DNA of 64,000 nt from Yoonia sediminilitoris. Lineage in GTDB: Bacteria; Pseudomonadota; Alphaproteobacteria; Rhodobacterales; Rhodobacteraceae. Positions 10,174 to 19,362 of this stretch are shown in pieces. Made by a program: the position numbers and the translations under genes. The stretch's first letter is position 1. Each line of letters begins with the position of its first letter. The notes under the pieces were generated by a model, which was not told the DNA's origin, ran no database searches, and saw only the letters and a list, made by a program, of their open reading frames with translations. Location: assembly GCF_003058085.1 (NCBI RefSeq), contig NZ_QBUD01000001.1, positions 434,001-498,000 of the forward strand. Reading direction: 5' to 3'.

Positions 10174-10602
10174 ATGGCTGAAATATCGGCGAACAAAGCC
10201 CGCACTATCATCCGCAAGGCCATGGCCAAAGGTGAGGAAATGGAATTCAAGCCGCTGTCCGTCGTCGTTCTGGACGCGGGCGGCCATGTGAAGGCGTTTG
10301 AACGTGCTGACGGAGCCTCTCCCGGGCGCTTTGCTATTGCCCATGGCAAGGCCTACGGGTCTATCATGCTGGGCATTGCGGGCACCGCCCAAATGGCCCG
10401 TGCCGAGCAGCAGGCCTATTTCATGGCGGCCGCAAATGGCGTGTTTGGTGGCAATGTTATCCCTGTGCCGGGCGGTGTGCTGATCCGGGACAAGCGTGGT
10501 GCCGTGATTGGTGCCGTTGGTGTCACTGGTGATACCTCGGACAATGATCTGACGGCTGCGCTCGCCGGGATCGAAGCTGCTGGTTTGGTCGGCGAAGGCT
10601 GA
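10174..10602 (+). CDS. GlcG/HbpS-like heme-binding family protein
   Basis: This 142-residue protein belongs to the GlcG/HbpS (former DUF336) family, recognised by LSVVVLDAGGHVKAFERADGA near the N-terminus and the GGVLIRD...GAVGVTGD segment near the C-terminus. Members bind heme or small cofactors, or sit in glycolate-utilisation operons without a defined role. Placement right after glcB fits a glycolate/glyoxylate link. The ATG at 10174 follows a strong AAGGAG site; the frame is open 9 codons further upstream but without one. Confidence 0.85.
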   Translation: MAEISANKARTIIRKAMAKGEEMEFKPLSVVVLDAGGHVKAFERADGASPGRFAIAHGKAYGSIMLGIAGTAQMARAEQQAYFMAAANGVFGGNVIPVPGGVLIRDKRGAVIGAVGVTGDTSDNDLTAALAGIEAAGLVGEG

Positions 10603-10832
10603 AACCGCCGCCAAACCGGTCGTGCAGACCGATGCGCCGCCCGTTGGCGGGTCGGGCTGTCGGCCTTGCCGATCTTCACGTCTGATTTGCAAAAAATTCA
10701 GGGCTGCTTAAATGATAGGCCTTATGGTGAGTTCTGCCGCATGTGTGGTCCTGTCACTGCTTCTGTGCGTGGACACGGCTTTCGCAGGCTGCAAATTGGC
10801 GCTACACCGATGTGAAGTCATAAGGAAAAATC

Positions 10833-11600
10833 ATGGCACGGCCTGTCATTGGTATCATTGGAAACAGCTATCTGATCAATGATCAGTATCCGGCACATGC
10901 GGCCGGGCAGATGAACGCGGATGCGGTTGCGAAAGTGTCCGATTGTCTGCCGCTGATCATTCCCGCCAACCCTGAGGCCGCGCCGCTCAATGATCTGCTG
11001 GACGCCTGTGACGGATTTTTGTTTACGGGCGGTCGTCCCAATGTGCACCCGGAAGAATATGGCGAGATTGCAACCGTCGCCCATGGTGAATTTGATCGCG
11101 ACAGGGACAGGCTCGCCCTGCCATTGATCAGAGCCTGCGTCAGTCGCGGCCAGCCGATCTTCGGAATTTGTCGTGGTTTTCAGGAGGTGAATGTCGCTAT
11201 GGGTGGCTCGCTCTATCCCGAAATCCGTGATCTGCCGGGACGCGAAAACCACCGGATGCCACCTGATGGCACGCTAGAAGAGAAGTTCGAACTGCGCCAC
11301 AAGGTGACGTTTTCCCAAGGCGGGCCATTCCATCAACTTTTGGGGGCCACTGAAGTGATGACGAACACTTTGCATGGGCAGGGGATCAAGCAAGCCGGTC
11401 CACGGATTGTTATTGACGGCCATGCACCCGACGGCACGCCCGAGGCGGCCTATATCGCCGATGCACCCGGATTTACCCTGTCTGTTCAATGGCACCCTGA
11501 ATGGAATGCCGATGCTGACCCGGTCTCTCGACCGCTTTTTCAGGCTTTCGGCGATGCCTGCCGGACATGGTGTGCAGGAGCCCTGCGCAAAACGGCCTAG
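10833..11600 (+). CDS. Gamma-glutamyl-gamma-aminobutyrate hydrolase family (peptidase C26) protein
   Basis: This 255-residue class I glutamine amidotransferase-like protein has the nucleophile elbow FGICRGFQEVNV and the downstream His in SVQWHPEW. The length and GGSLYPEI segment fit the PuuD-type peptidase C26 family, which hydrolyses gamma-glutamyl bonds such as that in gamma-Glu-GABA from putrescine catabolism. No other puu genes are nearby, so the substrate is inferred from family only. It lies between two inverted copies of the hairpin repeat. Confidence 0.88.
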   Translation: MARPVIGIIGNSYLINDQYPAHAAGQMNADAVAKVSDCLPLIIPANPEAAPLNDLLDACDGFLFTGGRPNVHPEEYGEIATVAHGEFDRDRDRLALPLIRACVSRGQPIFGICRGFQEVNVAMGGSLYPEIRDLPGRENHRMPPDGTLEEKFELRHKVTFSQGGPFHQLLGATEVMTNTLHGQGIKQAGPRIVIDGHAPDGTPEAAYIADAPGFTLSVQWHPEWNADADPVSRPLFQAFGDACRTWCAGALRKTA

Positions 11601-11647
11601 CCGGGGCGCGATCGCTCTGCGCCGTTGGGCACCGAAAGCTGACCGAC

Positions 11648-11677
11648 ACCAAACCGTAAGATGGGTTTTAACCCATC
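11648..11677 (+). repeat. Small palindromic intergenic repeat, copy 2
   Basis: ACCAAACCGTAA is followed by the hairpin GATGGGTT-TT-AACCCATC, upstream of the D-lyxose isomerase gene. It is the inverted twin of copy 1 (29 of 30 positions on the reverse complement) and related to copy 3 at 16411. It lies within 80 bases of the next start codon, so it may form part of that 5' leader. Confidence 0.75.
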
Positions 11678-11748
11678 CCCGTTTCTTGCGCGTTCAACGT
11701 TGCCCTAGTACACGGAATGCAAAATACTTGTGCCCGAGGGAGAAGACG

Positions 11749-12435
11749 ATGAAACGCTCTACCATCAACGACATCATGGCAGAGGCCGACGCAATGATCC
11801 GCTCCTTCGGATTTACGCTTCCGCCCTGGGCCTATTGGACACCGGAAACCTTCAAGGCCCGTGCAAGTGATGCCCGTGCTGTGATCGAGGCCCGCTGCGG
11901 CTGGGATATCACCGATTACGGGGCAGGGCGTTACGATGAAATGGGCCTGTTTCTCTTCACGCTGCGCAACGGTCGCCTCGCTGACCTGCAACGCGGCGGC
12001 GGCATGTGCTACGCTGAGAAGCTTTTGATCTCAAAGCAGGACCAGCTGTCGCCTATGCATACCCATGTGATTAAGGCGGAAGATATCATCAATCGTGGGG
12101 GGGCCACTTTGGTGGTGGAGCTTTTCGGATCAGACGCCGGTGGCAATTTTGATGAAACGGCCGGTGGCACCGTTCTGTGCGATGGAATCAAACGCGATTT
12201 CGATGCTGGCGAAAAGTTGTATCTTGCCCCCGGTGAAAGTGTGACCTTGATGCCCGGCGATTGGCACGCCTTCTGGGGCGAGGGCGGCGATGTGCTGATT
12301 GGTGAAGTCTCGACCGTGAACGATGACGAGACGGACAATCTTTTTCGCGAACCCATTGGCCGCTTTGCGCAGGTGGAAGAGGACACAGACCCCACCCACT
12401 TGCTGGTCAGCGACTACAGGACATGGCTTGCCTGA
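11749..12435 (+). CDS. D-lyxose ketol-isomerase family protein
   Basis: This 228-residue cupin-type protein resembles D-lyxose isomerases (DUF1498). The expected metal-site region is visible as SPMHTHVIKAEDI, with a second His in LMPGDWHAFWGEG. Family members interconvert D-lyxose and D-xylulose, or D-mannose and D-fructose, with a divalent metal. The ATG at 11749 follows GAGGGAGA; the frame is open to 11374, but that region overlaps the C26 gene in another frame. No sugar transporter or kinase is adjacent, so the physiological substrate is unclear. Confidence 0.85.
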   Translation: MKRSTINDIMAEADAMIRSFGFTLPPWAYWTPETFKARASDARAVIEARCGWDITDYGAGRYDEMGLFLFTLRNGRLADLQRGGGMCYAEKLLISKQDQLSPMHTHVIKAEDIINRGGATLVVELFGSDAGGNFDETAGGTVLCDGIKRDFDAGEKLYLAPGESVTLMPGDWHAFWGEGGDVLIGEVSTVNDDETDNLFREPIGRFAQVEEDTDPTHLLVSDYRTWLA

Positions 12436-12442
12436 CCCGGTC

Positions 12443-14677
12443 TTACAGGATCAGGTCAAATGTCTTGTTCAGCGGCAGCGTACGCGCCCGTGTGCCTGTC
12501 AGGTCAAACAAGGCGTTCCCCAGTGCAGGCATTGACGGGGGTGTTCCGGGTTCGCCGACGCCGCCCATAAAAGGAGCTGTTTCCAGGATTCTGACCTCGA
12601 ATGCGGGCGTGTTGTGCATGCGCATGGCGTCATAGTCATAGAAATTGCGCTGCTCTGCAGCACCATCGGCAAAAGTAATTTCGCCCTGCATCGCAGCCGA
12701 GAAACCGTAGATCGCCCCTGACACCATCTGCGATTCGATGATGCGCGGGTCAAGTGCTGTGCCTACGTCGCAAGCGATCCAGCATTTGTTGATTCTGATG
12801 CCGTTTCCGGTGTCCTCGACTTCAACCACTTCTGCAACGGGCGTGCCAAATGAGTAGGTGAATGCGACCCCGCGCCCGATATTGTCAGGCGTATTCCCGG
12901 TCCAGCCGGACATCTCATAGACGGCCTGAATCACCCCCGCAGAGGGTGCATGTTCTGCGCGCGCCATTTTCAGGCGGAATTGCAGCGGATCGACCTTTGC
13001 GGCATGGGCCATTTCGTCAATGAACGTGTCAAAAAAGAACCCATTGTGCGAATTACCCACGGATCGCCAAAAACCAAGCGGCACTGTCAGGTCGGTCAAA
13101 TGCCCTGACACGCGGAAGTTGGGAATGGCATAGGGTTGGTCTGCCGCGCCTTCCACATGGCCCCGGTCTGGTCCCGGTGGTATCTGACCTGCCAGCCGCC
13201 TGCTGGAATTATGGGTCACTGACTGCGCTGCAATCTTGCCATCAACAAGCTGGGCTTCACCATCAGCAACGAAACCCCTGAACTGTGCCATCGCAGCGGG
13301 GCGATAGAAATCGTGGGTCATGTCCTCTTCGCGCGGCCATGTCATCCTGATGGGGGTACCGGGCATTGCCTTGGCGATCTTTGCAGCCTGAACCGAGAAA
13401 TCATATTCGCTGCGCCGCCCAAAGCCGCCACCCATCAGGGTTGTATGCACCATGACCTGTTCGGGCGTCAGCCCCACGGCCTCGGCGCATTTGTCGCGTA
13501 CAATCACAGGGGCCTGATTGCCCGCCCAGATTTCAAGTCCGTCATCGGTATATAGTGCTGTCGCACACATCGGCTCCATTGTGGAATGTGCAAGGTAGGG
13601 CACCTGATATGTGGCGGTGATTTCGGTTCCATCGACAGGTGCTGTCACATCCCCGTCATCACGGATCACGCTGTTAGGTTCCTCTTTGAACGATGCTTCG
13701 ACTGCGGCCAGCAAAGCTGCCGTATCAGCAGGATAACTTGCGTCCTCCCAAGTGATTTCCACCGCATTTGCGGCCTGGAGTGCCAACCATGTATTGTTGG
13801 CGACAACGGCAATGCCGTCCTCCAGATCAATGATTTGCTCAACGCCAGCCATGGTCTTTGCAGCACTATCGTCAAAGGACACCATGCCGCTGCGGCGCGG
13901 GTTCATCCGTACGGTTGCGAACTTCAAATCGTCCAGCTTTGTGTCGGTTGCGTATTGCGCGGTGCCCGTTGATTTGGCGACCATGTCGGTGCGTGGCATG
14001 GATTTCCCAAGGTATTTCCACGTCGATTTGTCGCGCAGTTCCACATCGGGCGGGGTGATGTCCCGCAGCGCCTCTGCCAGTGCCGTATAGGCGATGGTCC
14101 TGCCGTCGGGGGCGATGACTTGACTGTTCTCAGTGCGCAAGCTGCCCGCATCGGTGCCCAATTGTGCCGCCGCCGCAAGCTTCAGTGCCTCGCGCGCAGA
14201 GGCCCCCGCATGGCGCATCCTCTCATATGCGTCCTTGGTCGATGTTGACCCGCCTGTGACTTGCAGGTTCAGTAATTTTCCAACCATTCCAACGCCTTGG
14301 CGCAGCGTGTGTTTGAACGCTGTATCGGCGTAATGCCGGAATGGCAGGGCAAGCCCAAGCAACGCCTGATTGTAATAGGCCTGTGCGGGAGGGCCGTGCA
14401 GCACGGTGATATCCTCCCATGCCACGTCCATTTCCTCGGCCACAAGGGCCGCCAGTGTCGTGTGCACCCCTTGGCCCATTTCCGCGCGCGGTGCGATGAT
14501 CGTGATCCCGTCGCTGTTGATCAGGATATAGGGGTTGAGCGTCGCTTCGCCTTCGCCCGGGGTCAGCGGGTTGGGCGCATCCTTGCGGACCTGATAGACG
14601 CCGAACGCAACGCCACCGGCAATTGCGACGGTTCCGATCAGGAAAGTCCGGCGGGCAATCTTGCGGAAATTGGCCAT
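12443..14677 (-). CDS. Molybdenum hydroxylase large subunit (IorB-like)
   Basis: This 744-residue protein has a Tat-type N-terminus (ARRTFLIG) and the xanthine oxidase-family molybdopterin fold. Visible blocks are APRAEMGQGVHTT, LMGGGFGRRSEYDF and the C-terminal GVGEPGTPPSMPALGNA, which carries the conserved Gly-Glu active-site region. It matches the IorB/aldehyde dehydrogenase subfamily, whose members oxidise N-heterocycles or aldehydes in the periplasm. It pairs with the upstream [2Fe-2S] subunit, 3 bases away, to form the two-subunit enzyme. Substrate unknown. Confidence 0.9.
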   Translation of the reverse strand: MANFRKIARRTFLIGTVAIAGGVAFGVYQVRKDAPNPLTPGEGEATLNPYILINSDGITIIAPRAEMGQGVHTTLAALVAEEMDVAWEDITVLHGPPAQAYYNQALLGLALPFRHYADTAFKHTLRQGVGMVGKLLNLQVTGGSTSTKDAYERMRHAGASAREALKLAAAAQLGTDAGSLRTENSQVIAPDGRTIAYTALAEALRDITPPDVELRDKSTWKYLGKSMPRTDMVAKSTGTAQYATDTKLDDLKFATVRMNPRRSGMVSFDDSAAKTMAGVEQIIDLEDGIAVVANNTWLALQAANAVEITWEDASYPADTAALLAAVEASFKEEPNSVIRDDGDVTAPVDGTEITATYQVPYLAHSTMEPMCATALYTDDGLEIWAGNQAPVIVRDKCAEAVGLTPEQVMVHTTLMGGGFGRRSEYDFSVQAAKIAKAMPGTPIRMTWPREEDMTHDFYRPAAMAQFRGFVADGEAQLVDGKIAAQSVTHNSSRRLAGQIPPGPDRGHVEGAADQPYAIPNFRVSGHLTDLTVPLGFWRSVGNSHNGFFFDTFIDEMAHAAKVDPLQFRLKMARAEHAPSAGVIQAVYEMSGWTGNTPDNIGRGVAFTYSFGTPVAEVVEVEDTGNGIRINKCWIACDVGTALDPRIIESQMVSGAIYGFSAAMQGEITFADGAAEQRNFYDYDAMRMHNTPAFEVRILETAPFMGGVGEPGTPPSMPALGNALFDLTGTRARTLPLNKTFDLIL

Positions 14678-14680
14678 GGC

Positions 14681-15145
14681 TCAAGCCTCCTGAATGCGCT
14701 GGGCGGCGTCTTTGATGGCGGCGCGGATGCGTGGATAAGTGCCGCAACGGCACAGGTTGCCCTGCATCGCGTCATCAATGTCCTGATCTGTCGGGTTAGG
14801 TGTCTGGTCCAGCAGGGCGGCGGCATTCATGATCTGCCCGGACTGGCAGTAGCCGCATTGCGCAACCTGATGATCGACCCAGGCCTGCTGGATCGTGGCC
14901 ATGTTGTCGGGGGTGCCCAGCCCTTCGATCGTTGTCACATCGCCCCAGACATCGGCAAGCGCGACCTGACACGACCGTACCGCTTCGCCATCGATATGGA
15001 CGGTGCAGGCACCACAGGCGGCAACGCCGCAACCGAATTTGGTGCCGGTCAACCCAACTTCATCGCGCAACACCCAAAGCAGGGGCACCTCACCGGGCAG
15101 ATCGATATCTTGGGTCTTGCCATTGATGGTCAGTGTGGTGGGCAT
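14681..15145 (-). CDS. [2Fe-2S] subunit of molybdenum hydroxylase (IorA-like)
   Basis: This 154-residue protein is an electron-transfer subunit with two [2Fe-2S] sites. Cys39, Cys44, Cys47 and Cys59 form the plant-ferredoxin-type site, and Cys97, Cys100, Cys132 and Cys134 (CGYC and CRC) form the second. It passes electrons from the molybdenum subunit encoded immediately downstream. It has no signal peptide and is presumably exported with its Tat partner. No FAD subunit is present, as expected for the Ior type. Confidence 0.92.
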   Translation of the reverse strand: MPTTLTINGKTQDIDLPGEVPLLWVLRDEVGLTGTKFGCGVAACGACTVHIDGEAVRSCQVALADVWGDVTTIEGLGTPDNMATIQQAWVDHQVAQCGYCQSGQIMNAAALLDQTPNPTDQDIDDAMQGNLCRCGTYPRIRAAIKDAAQRIQEA

Positions 15146-15208
15146 GGGTTCCTCCGCGGCTGAACTGTTTGGTTTAGTTTAGGTCGGTCCGTGCCGTCGC
15201 ACAAGATG

Positions 15209-16372
15209 TCAGACCGTCGCAAGGCCACGAAGGTCGCCGATCAGTTTGGGGATTTTTTCCTTGAACCTAAAAAAACCGTGGGTTGCATGGGGCCATGCAC
15301 TGCTATCGTAGGGCCGTATTATCTGGCGCAGGTCATGCCCGGACAATGCATCACGGGTCGGCCCGACAGGCAGGTAGGAGGTCACAACCTGTTCCAGCTC
15401 GTGCGTCGCGATCCAGTCAGACAGGGCATCGGTCGAGATCCGCTTGAGATGTCCTAATCGGGCCTGATACCTGCCCGCGCAGTCAGCCAACCCGCCAGCC
15501 ACGAAATCCTGCACCCCTTGCGCGGTCATCAGCGGGCTGCGGGCCTGTGTGGTCTGGATGATGGCCGTCGCATCCGGTGTGAACTGGTCCAGCAACCAAC
15601 CGATTGACTTATCCTCTTCGGTGATCAGCAGACCGGTGCGTTTCCCGGGGGTGATTGTGTCGCTGACTGGCAAGGGGGTGCGTGTGGGGTGGGGTAGGCC
15701 CTCCAGCGGGGGGGCGACAGCGGCAAGCCCTGTCGGGCGGAATCGGCCTTCGGTATATTTTGCAATGTTGTCGGGACGGGCCAGATAGGTCTTTCCCACC
15801 GTTTGCAGGCCCGAGACCCAACGCCATGACAGGGTATTGCTGGCCGGGTCGCCGTCAATCAGATGACGCATAAAGAAATCAGCGCCCAACACCCATGGCA
15901 GCCGCAATGTGAAAACCCAAATTGACGCAAACCACATGCGGGCGTGATTGTGCAGATATCCGGTCTGTGCCAGCTGATGCGCCCAATGGTCAAAACAGGC
16001 AATGCCAGTGTCGCCTTTGCAGGCCGCCTCCCACGCCTGACGTAAACCCGCTTCGCTGTGGGTGCGATGCAGGGCTGCGCGCAAATCGGCTTTGTAGTGG
16101 TCCCAGACAGCGGGTCGCATTTCCAGCCAGCCCTTCCAGTAGGTGCGCCAATAAACTTCCTGAATGAATTTTTCGGCCGCTTGCAGTGAATGGCGACCAA
16201 GGGTGGCGCGGATCACATCCTCTTCGGTGATGATTCGGTGGCGAATATAGGGTGACAGGGCCGACACATGCGCGGTGTCGTCATAGTTGCGTTTGCTTGC
16301 ATAATCCCGGCCCGCCTTCGGGACGAAATCATGCAATCTCTGCAAGGCGGCAGTGTATCCGGTTTCAAACAT
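15209..16372 (-). CDS. Photolyase/cryptochrome-like FAD-binding protein, rearranged domain order
   Basis: This 387-residue protein starts directly with the helical FAD-binding domain of photolyases: residues 1-215 include TGYLHNHARMWFASIW and DGDPASNTLSWRWVSGLQT. The alpha/beta domain that normally comes first is not at the N-terminus. Instead, about residues 240-387 look like a weak alpha/beta domain (LSDWIATHELEQVVTSY, then WPHATHGFFRF). The order therefore appears reversed relative to canonical photolyases. Flavin binding is likely; DNA repair or light sensing is not shown. Confidence 0.78.
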   Translation of the reverse strand: MFETGYTAALQRLHDFVPKAGRDYASKRNYDDTAHVSALSPYIRHRIITEEDVIRATLGRHSLQAAEKFIQEVYWRTYWKGWLEMRPAVWDHYKADLRAALHRTHSEAGLRQAWEAACKGDTGIACFDHWAHQLAQTGYLHNHARMWFASIWVFTLRLPWVLGADFFMRHLIDGDPASNTLSWRWVSGLQTVGKTYLARPDNIAKYTEGRFRPTGLAAVAPPLEGLPHPTRTPLPVSDTITPGKRTGLLITEEDKSIGWLLDQFTPDATAIIQTTQARSPLMTAQGVQDFVAGGLADCAGRYQARLGHLKRISTDALSDWIATHELEQVVTSYLPVGPTRDALSGHDLRQIIRPYDSSAWPHATHGFFRFKEKIPKLIGDLRGLATV

Positions 16373-16410
16373 CCGCTGTAGGTAAAGCGGGCGTCAGCCA
16401 TTTCAACGTC

Positions 16411-16432
16411 GTAAGATGGGTCTTGATCCATC
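16411..16432 (+). repeat. Small palindromic intergenic repeat, copy 3
   Basis: CGTAAGATGGGTC-TT-GATCCATC lies between the photolyase-like and AHSA1 genes. Its stem differs from copies 1 and 2 by a T-A to C-G swap at the loop-closing pair (16422/16425) and one G-U wobble, so pairing is kept although bases changed. The upstream flank is diverged (22 of 30 positions overall). Confidence 0.6.
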
Positions 16433-16445
16433 CCAACTTTCGATA

Positions 16446-16895
16446 TCAGGCAAACACGCGTCGTTTGACCGCACCGCGATAGCACCCAAGCACGATGTCC
16501 CAACCATGTAGATAACTGGTGCTGATCGCATCAGCGGTTGGGCCCAATATATCGAATCCGCCATGGGTCAGATCGCAACTGGTGCCTGTGTCGGTCGCGA
16601 TAGAGCGCATTTCAACCACGGTTGCCTCGCTTTCGGGGCGGTCTGGATGCCACGAAAACGCGACATATGCGCCCGGTTCACAGGCGATAACTCTGCCCCA
16701 GACATGGGTTGTGCCGCCCGCGTCGGTTTCGGTGATCTCACCATTCTTGTGTGAGGGGAAATGCAATTTGCTGGCCGCACCTCCCACAGAATATCCGGCC
16801 TTGGGCCACCAAAGATCCATCTTGCTGGTAAAAAGCGCAAACGCCTCTGTCGGGGTCAGCGGGACGGTCACGGATTTCTGAATTGGGTCAATCAT
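16446..16895 (-). CDS. AHSA1/SRPBCC domain protein
   Basis: This 149-residue protein of the START/SRPBCC superfamily (AHSA1-like, former ATPase-activator homology) has the typical SVTVPLTPTEAFALFTSKMDLWW start and a C-terminal GWDIVLGCYR helix. Such proteins bind hydrophobic ligands in a cavity and often sit behind an ArsR regulator, as here. The start at 16895 follows AAAGGAAAG and overlaps the ArsR gene by 8 bases, so the two are probably translationally coupled. Ligand unknown. Confidence 0.85.
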   Translation of the reverse strand: MIDPIQKSVTVPLTPTEAFALFTSKMDLWWPKAGYSVGGAASKLHFPSHKNGEITETDAGGTTHVWGRVIACEPGAYVAFSWHPDRPESEATVVEMRSIATDTGTSCDLTHGGFDILGPTADAISTSYLHGWDIVLGCYRGAVKRRVFA

Positions 16896-17208
16896 GCGTC
16901 TTTCCTTTTGCCTGGGCGTCGGCGGCGCGGGCGAATGCGGCGAGCGCATCATCCCACAATCCATCCAGATAGGCGCGCAGATCATCCACGCCATCGGGCG
17001 CAATTGCATAAAGGCGCTTGTTCCCCAGCGGCGTCACTGTCAGCAGCCCCGCGTCCGACAACACACGAAGATGTTGACTGACCGCAGGGCGGCTGACTGC
17101 CATCCCTTCGGCAATCGCACCGACCGGCAGTCCGCCGCCGCGCAACCTGTCGATGATCTGCCTGCGGGTCGGATCGGCAAGCGCCTCTATTGCATCTACG
17201 TAACTCAT
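16888..17208 (-). CDS. ArsR-family transcriptional regulator
   Basis: This 106-residue winged-helix protein has the ArsR pattern ALADPTRRQIIDRLR and the recognition helix region MAVSRPAVSQHLRVL. It has no cysteines, so it is not a thiol- or metal-Cys sensor like the two other ArsR proteins in this window. It belongs to the ArsR/AHSA1 regulator pairs, where the downstream SRPBCC protein may provide the ligand response. An inverted repeat directly upstream is a candidate autoregulatory operator. Confidence 0.9.
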   Translation of the reverse strand: MSYVDAIEALADPTRRQIIDRLRGGGLPVGAIAEGMAVSRPAVSQHLRVLSDAGLLTVTPLGNKRLYAIAPDGVDDLRAYLDGLWDDALAAFARAADAQAKGKTHD

Positions 17209-17215
17209 GACTTAC

Positions 17216-17233
17216 CGTAAGCCTTAGCTTACG
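17216..17233. promoter_or_regulatory. Inverted repeat, candidate ArsR operator
   Basis: CGTAAG-CCTTAG-CTTACG is a perfect 6-bp inverted repeat beginning 8 bases upstream of the ArsR start codon. Position and size fit an autoregulatory operator for the dimeric repressor; binding is inferred. Confidence 0.5.
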
Positions 17234-17341
17234 ATTTGTCAAAGCTATTCTGCGACCCTTGAAGCCCCTGACCGGCACCACTAAGACTCTGTCAGGATTT
17301 ATGAAGTAGGACGGTCCCGTCCAACAGTGAGGCATACCACC

Positions 17342-17962
17342 ATGCAAGACCCCGTCGACACCTATATGAACCTTGTCCCAATGGTCGTTGAACAGACCGC
17401 CCGGGGGGAGCGTGCTTATGACATCTTCTCGCGTCTGCTCAAAGAGCGGATCATCTTTGTGAATGGCCCCGTCCATGACGGGATGAGCCAGCTTGTCGTG
17501 GCGCAACTTTTGCATCTTGAGGCTGAAAACCCCAAAAAAGAAATCAGCATGTATATCAACAGCCCCGGCGGTGTGGTGACATCCGGTTTGTCGATCTACG
17601 ACACGATGCAATACATCAAACCCAAGGTCAGTACGCTGGTCATCGGGCAGGCGGCCTCCATGGGCTCGCTTTTGCTGACAGCCGGGCACGCGGGCATGCG
17701 ATTCTCTTTGCCAAATAGCCGGGTGATGGTGCACCAGCCGTCCGGTGGCTATCAGGGGCAGGCGACCGACATCATGATTCACGCGGCCGAAACGCAAAAG
17801 CTGAAAACCCGTCTGAATGAAATTTATGTGAGACATACTGGCCAGACCCTGAAGAAAGTCGAAGCAGGATTGGAGCGTGACAACTTTATGTCGCCTGAAG
17901 AGGCAAAAGATTGGGGTCTGATCGACGAAATCGTCGAGAATCGCGACAAGTCGGACGAATAA
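17342..17962 (+). CDS. clpP: ATP-dependent Clp protease proteolytic subunit
   Basis: This 206-residue serine peptidase has the ClpP triad at Ser106 (GQAASMGS), His131 (VMVHQPSGG) and Asp180. ClpP forms a tetradecameric chamber that degrades proteins fed by ClpX or ClpA. The start is set at ATG 17342; a GTG five codons upstream is possible. The 5' leader holds a short palindrome (GGACGG-TC-CCGTCC, 17309-17322), and CCCTTGAAG at 17256 resembles a heat-shock sigma-32 -35 box, though the -10 match is poor. clpX follows, as in most proteobacteria. Confidence 0.97.
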   Translation: MQDPVDTYMNLVPMVVEQTARGERAYDIFSRLLKERIIFVNGPVHDGMSQLVVAQLLHLEAENPKKEISMYINSPGGVVTSGLSIYDTMQYIKPKVSTLVIGQAASMGSLLLTAGHAGMRFSLPNSRVMVHQPSGGYQGQATDIMIHAAETQKLKTRLNEIYVRHTGQTLKKVEAGLERDNFMSPEEAKDWGLIDEIVENRDKSDE

Positions 17963-18087
17963 ACTGTCTGTTAACTACGCCGTGCGCATTGTCATTTTGA
18001 CATTGTGGACCCAGGCAGGCTGTCCTACTGTTAGGGCAAGGGCAGCCTGAAGTCAGTTAGAACGACCAATGGGTCAAGAGGTGTGAG

Positions 18088-19359
18088 ATGGCGAATACAT
18101 CCAGTAGTGACAGCAAGAATACGCTGTACTGTAGTTTTTGTGGCAAAAGTCAGCATGAGGTACGAAAGCTCATCGCTGGTCCGACCGTGTTTATCTGTGA
18201 TGAATGCGTCGAACTTTGCATGGATATTATTCGCGAGGAAACGAAAACAGCGGGCCTGAAGGCAGGCGATGGTGTGCCCACACCGACGGAAATCTGTCAG
18301 GTACTTGATGATTACGTCATTGGCCAACTGCACGCCAAGCGGGTGCTGTCTGTTGCGGTTCACAACCACTACAAACGTCTGAACCACGCCGACAAATCCG
18401 ACATTGAACTGGCAAAATCCAACATCATGCTGATCGGCCCCACCGGCTGCGGGAAAACCCTGCTGGCCCAGACCCTGGCCCGCATTCTTGACGTGCCCTT
18501 CACGATGGCGGATGCGACTACCCTGACGGAAGCTGGCTATGTCGGTGAAGACGTCGAAAACATCATTCTCAAACTGCTGCAAGCGTCTGAATATAACGTC
18601 GAACGCGCACAGCGCGGGATCGTCTATATTGACGAGGTTGATAAGATTACCCGCAAGTCTGACAATCCATCGATCACGCGCGACGTCTCTGGCGAAGGTG
18701 TGCAGCAGGCCCTGTTGAAGATCATGGAAGGCACCGTTGCTTCCGTACCGCCGCAAGGGGGGCGCAAGCACCCGCAGCAAGAGTTCCTGCAAGTTGACAC
18801 CACCAACATCCTGTTTATCTGCGGTGGCGCCTTCGCTGGTCTGGACAAGATCATCGGTCAGCGCGGCAAAGGGTCCGGCATGGGCTTTGGTGCCGACGTG
18901 AAGGAAAACGATGATCGCGGCGTCGGTGAGGTATTTCAGGACCTGGAGCCCGAGGATCTGCTGAAATACGGGCTGATCCCCGAATTTGTGGGCCGTCTAC
19001 CCGTGATCGCAACGCTGACCGATCTGGACGAAGATGCGCTGATCACGATTCTGACCCAGCCCAAGAACGCGTTGGTCAAACAGTACCAGCGGCTGTTTGA
19101 GTTGGAAGACACAAAGCTGACGTTCACCGATGATGCCCTGTCGGCGATCGCCAAGCGCGCGATTGAGCGCAAGACAGGCGCACGTGGATTGCGGTCAATC
19201 ATGGAAGATATCCTGTTGGATACGATGTTTGACCTGCCCGGCATGGAAACGGTGACCGAGGTCGTCGTGAACGAGGAGGCGGTCACTTCCGATGTTGCCC
19301 CTCTGATGATCCATGACGATGGTGGCAAGAAAGAAAAAGAAGCCGCCACGGCCAGCTAG
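18088..19359 (+). CDS. clpX: ATP-dependent Clp protease ATP-binding subunit
   Basis: This 423-residue AAA+ unfoldase has the ClpX N-terminal zinc-binding domain (Cys15, Cys18, Cys37, Cys40), the Walker A motif GPTGCGKT at 117-124 and Walker B in [10 protein letters not shown]. It unfolds tagged substrates and threads them into ClpP, encoded 125 bases upstream. The ATG follows AAGAGGTG. A ridA-like gene starts three bases after the stop and is probably co-transcribed. Confidence 0.98.
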   Translation: MANTSSSDSKNTLYCSFCGKSQHEVRKLIAGPTVFICDECVELCMDIIREETKTAGLKAGDGVPTPTEICQVLDDYVIGQLHAKRVLSVAVHNHYKRLNHADKSDIELAKSNIMLIGPTGCGKTLLAQTLARILDVPFTMADATTLTEAGYVGEDVENIILKLLQASEYNVERAQRGIVYIDEVDKITRKSDNPSITRDVSGEGVQQALLKIMEGTVASVPPQGGRKHPQQEFLQVDTTNILFICGGAFAGLDKIIGQRGKGSGMGFGADVKENDDRGVGEVFQDLEPEDLLKYGLIPEFVGRLPVIATLTDLDEDALITILTQPKNALVKQYQRLFELEDTKLTFTDDALSAIAKRAIERKTGARGLRSIMEDILLDTMFDLPGMETVTEVVVNEEAVTSDVAPLMIHDDGGKKEKEAATAS

Positions 19360-19362
19360 GTC

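Noticed and set aside
10712..10888. Short frame resembling a signal peptide (MIGLMVSSAACVVLSLLL) upstream of the C26 gene
   Set aside because: No ribosome-binding site, overlaps the C26 start in another frame, and the part after the hydrophobic stretch has no protein-like character.
10093..11677. Inverted repeats bracketing 1.5 kb as an insertion element
   Set aside because: The enclosed genes are metabolic, there is no transposase or target-site duplication, and a third diverged copy lies elsewhere, so a dispersed repeat is the better reading.
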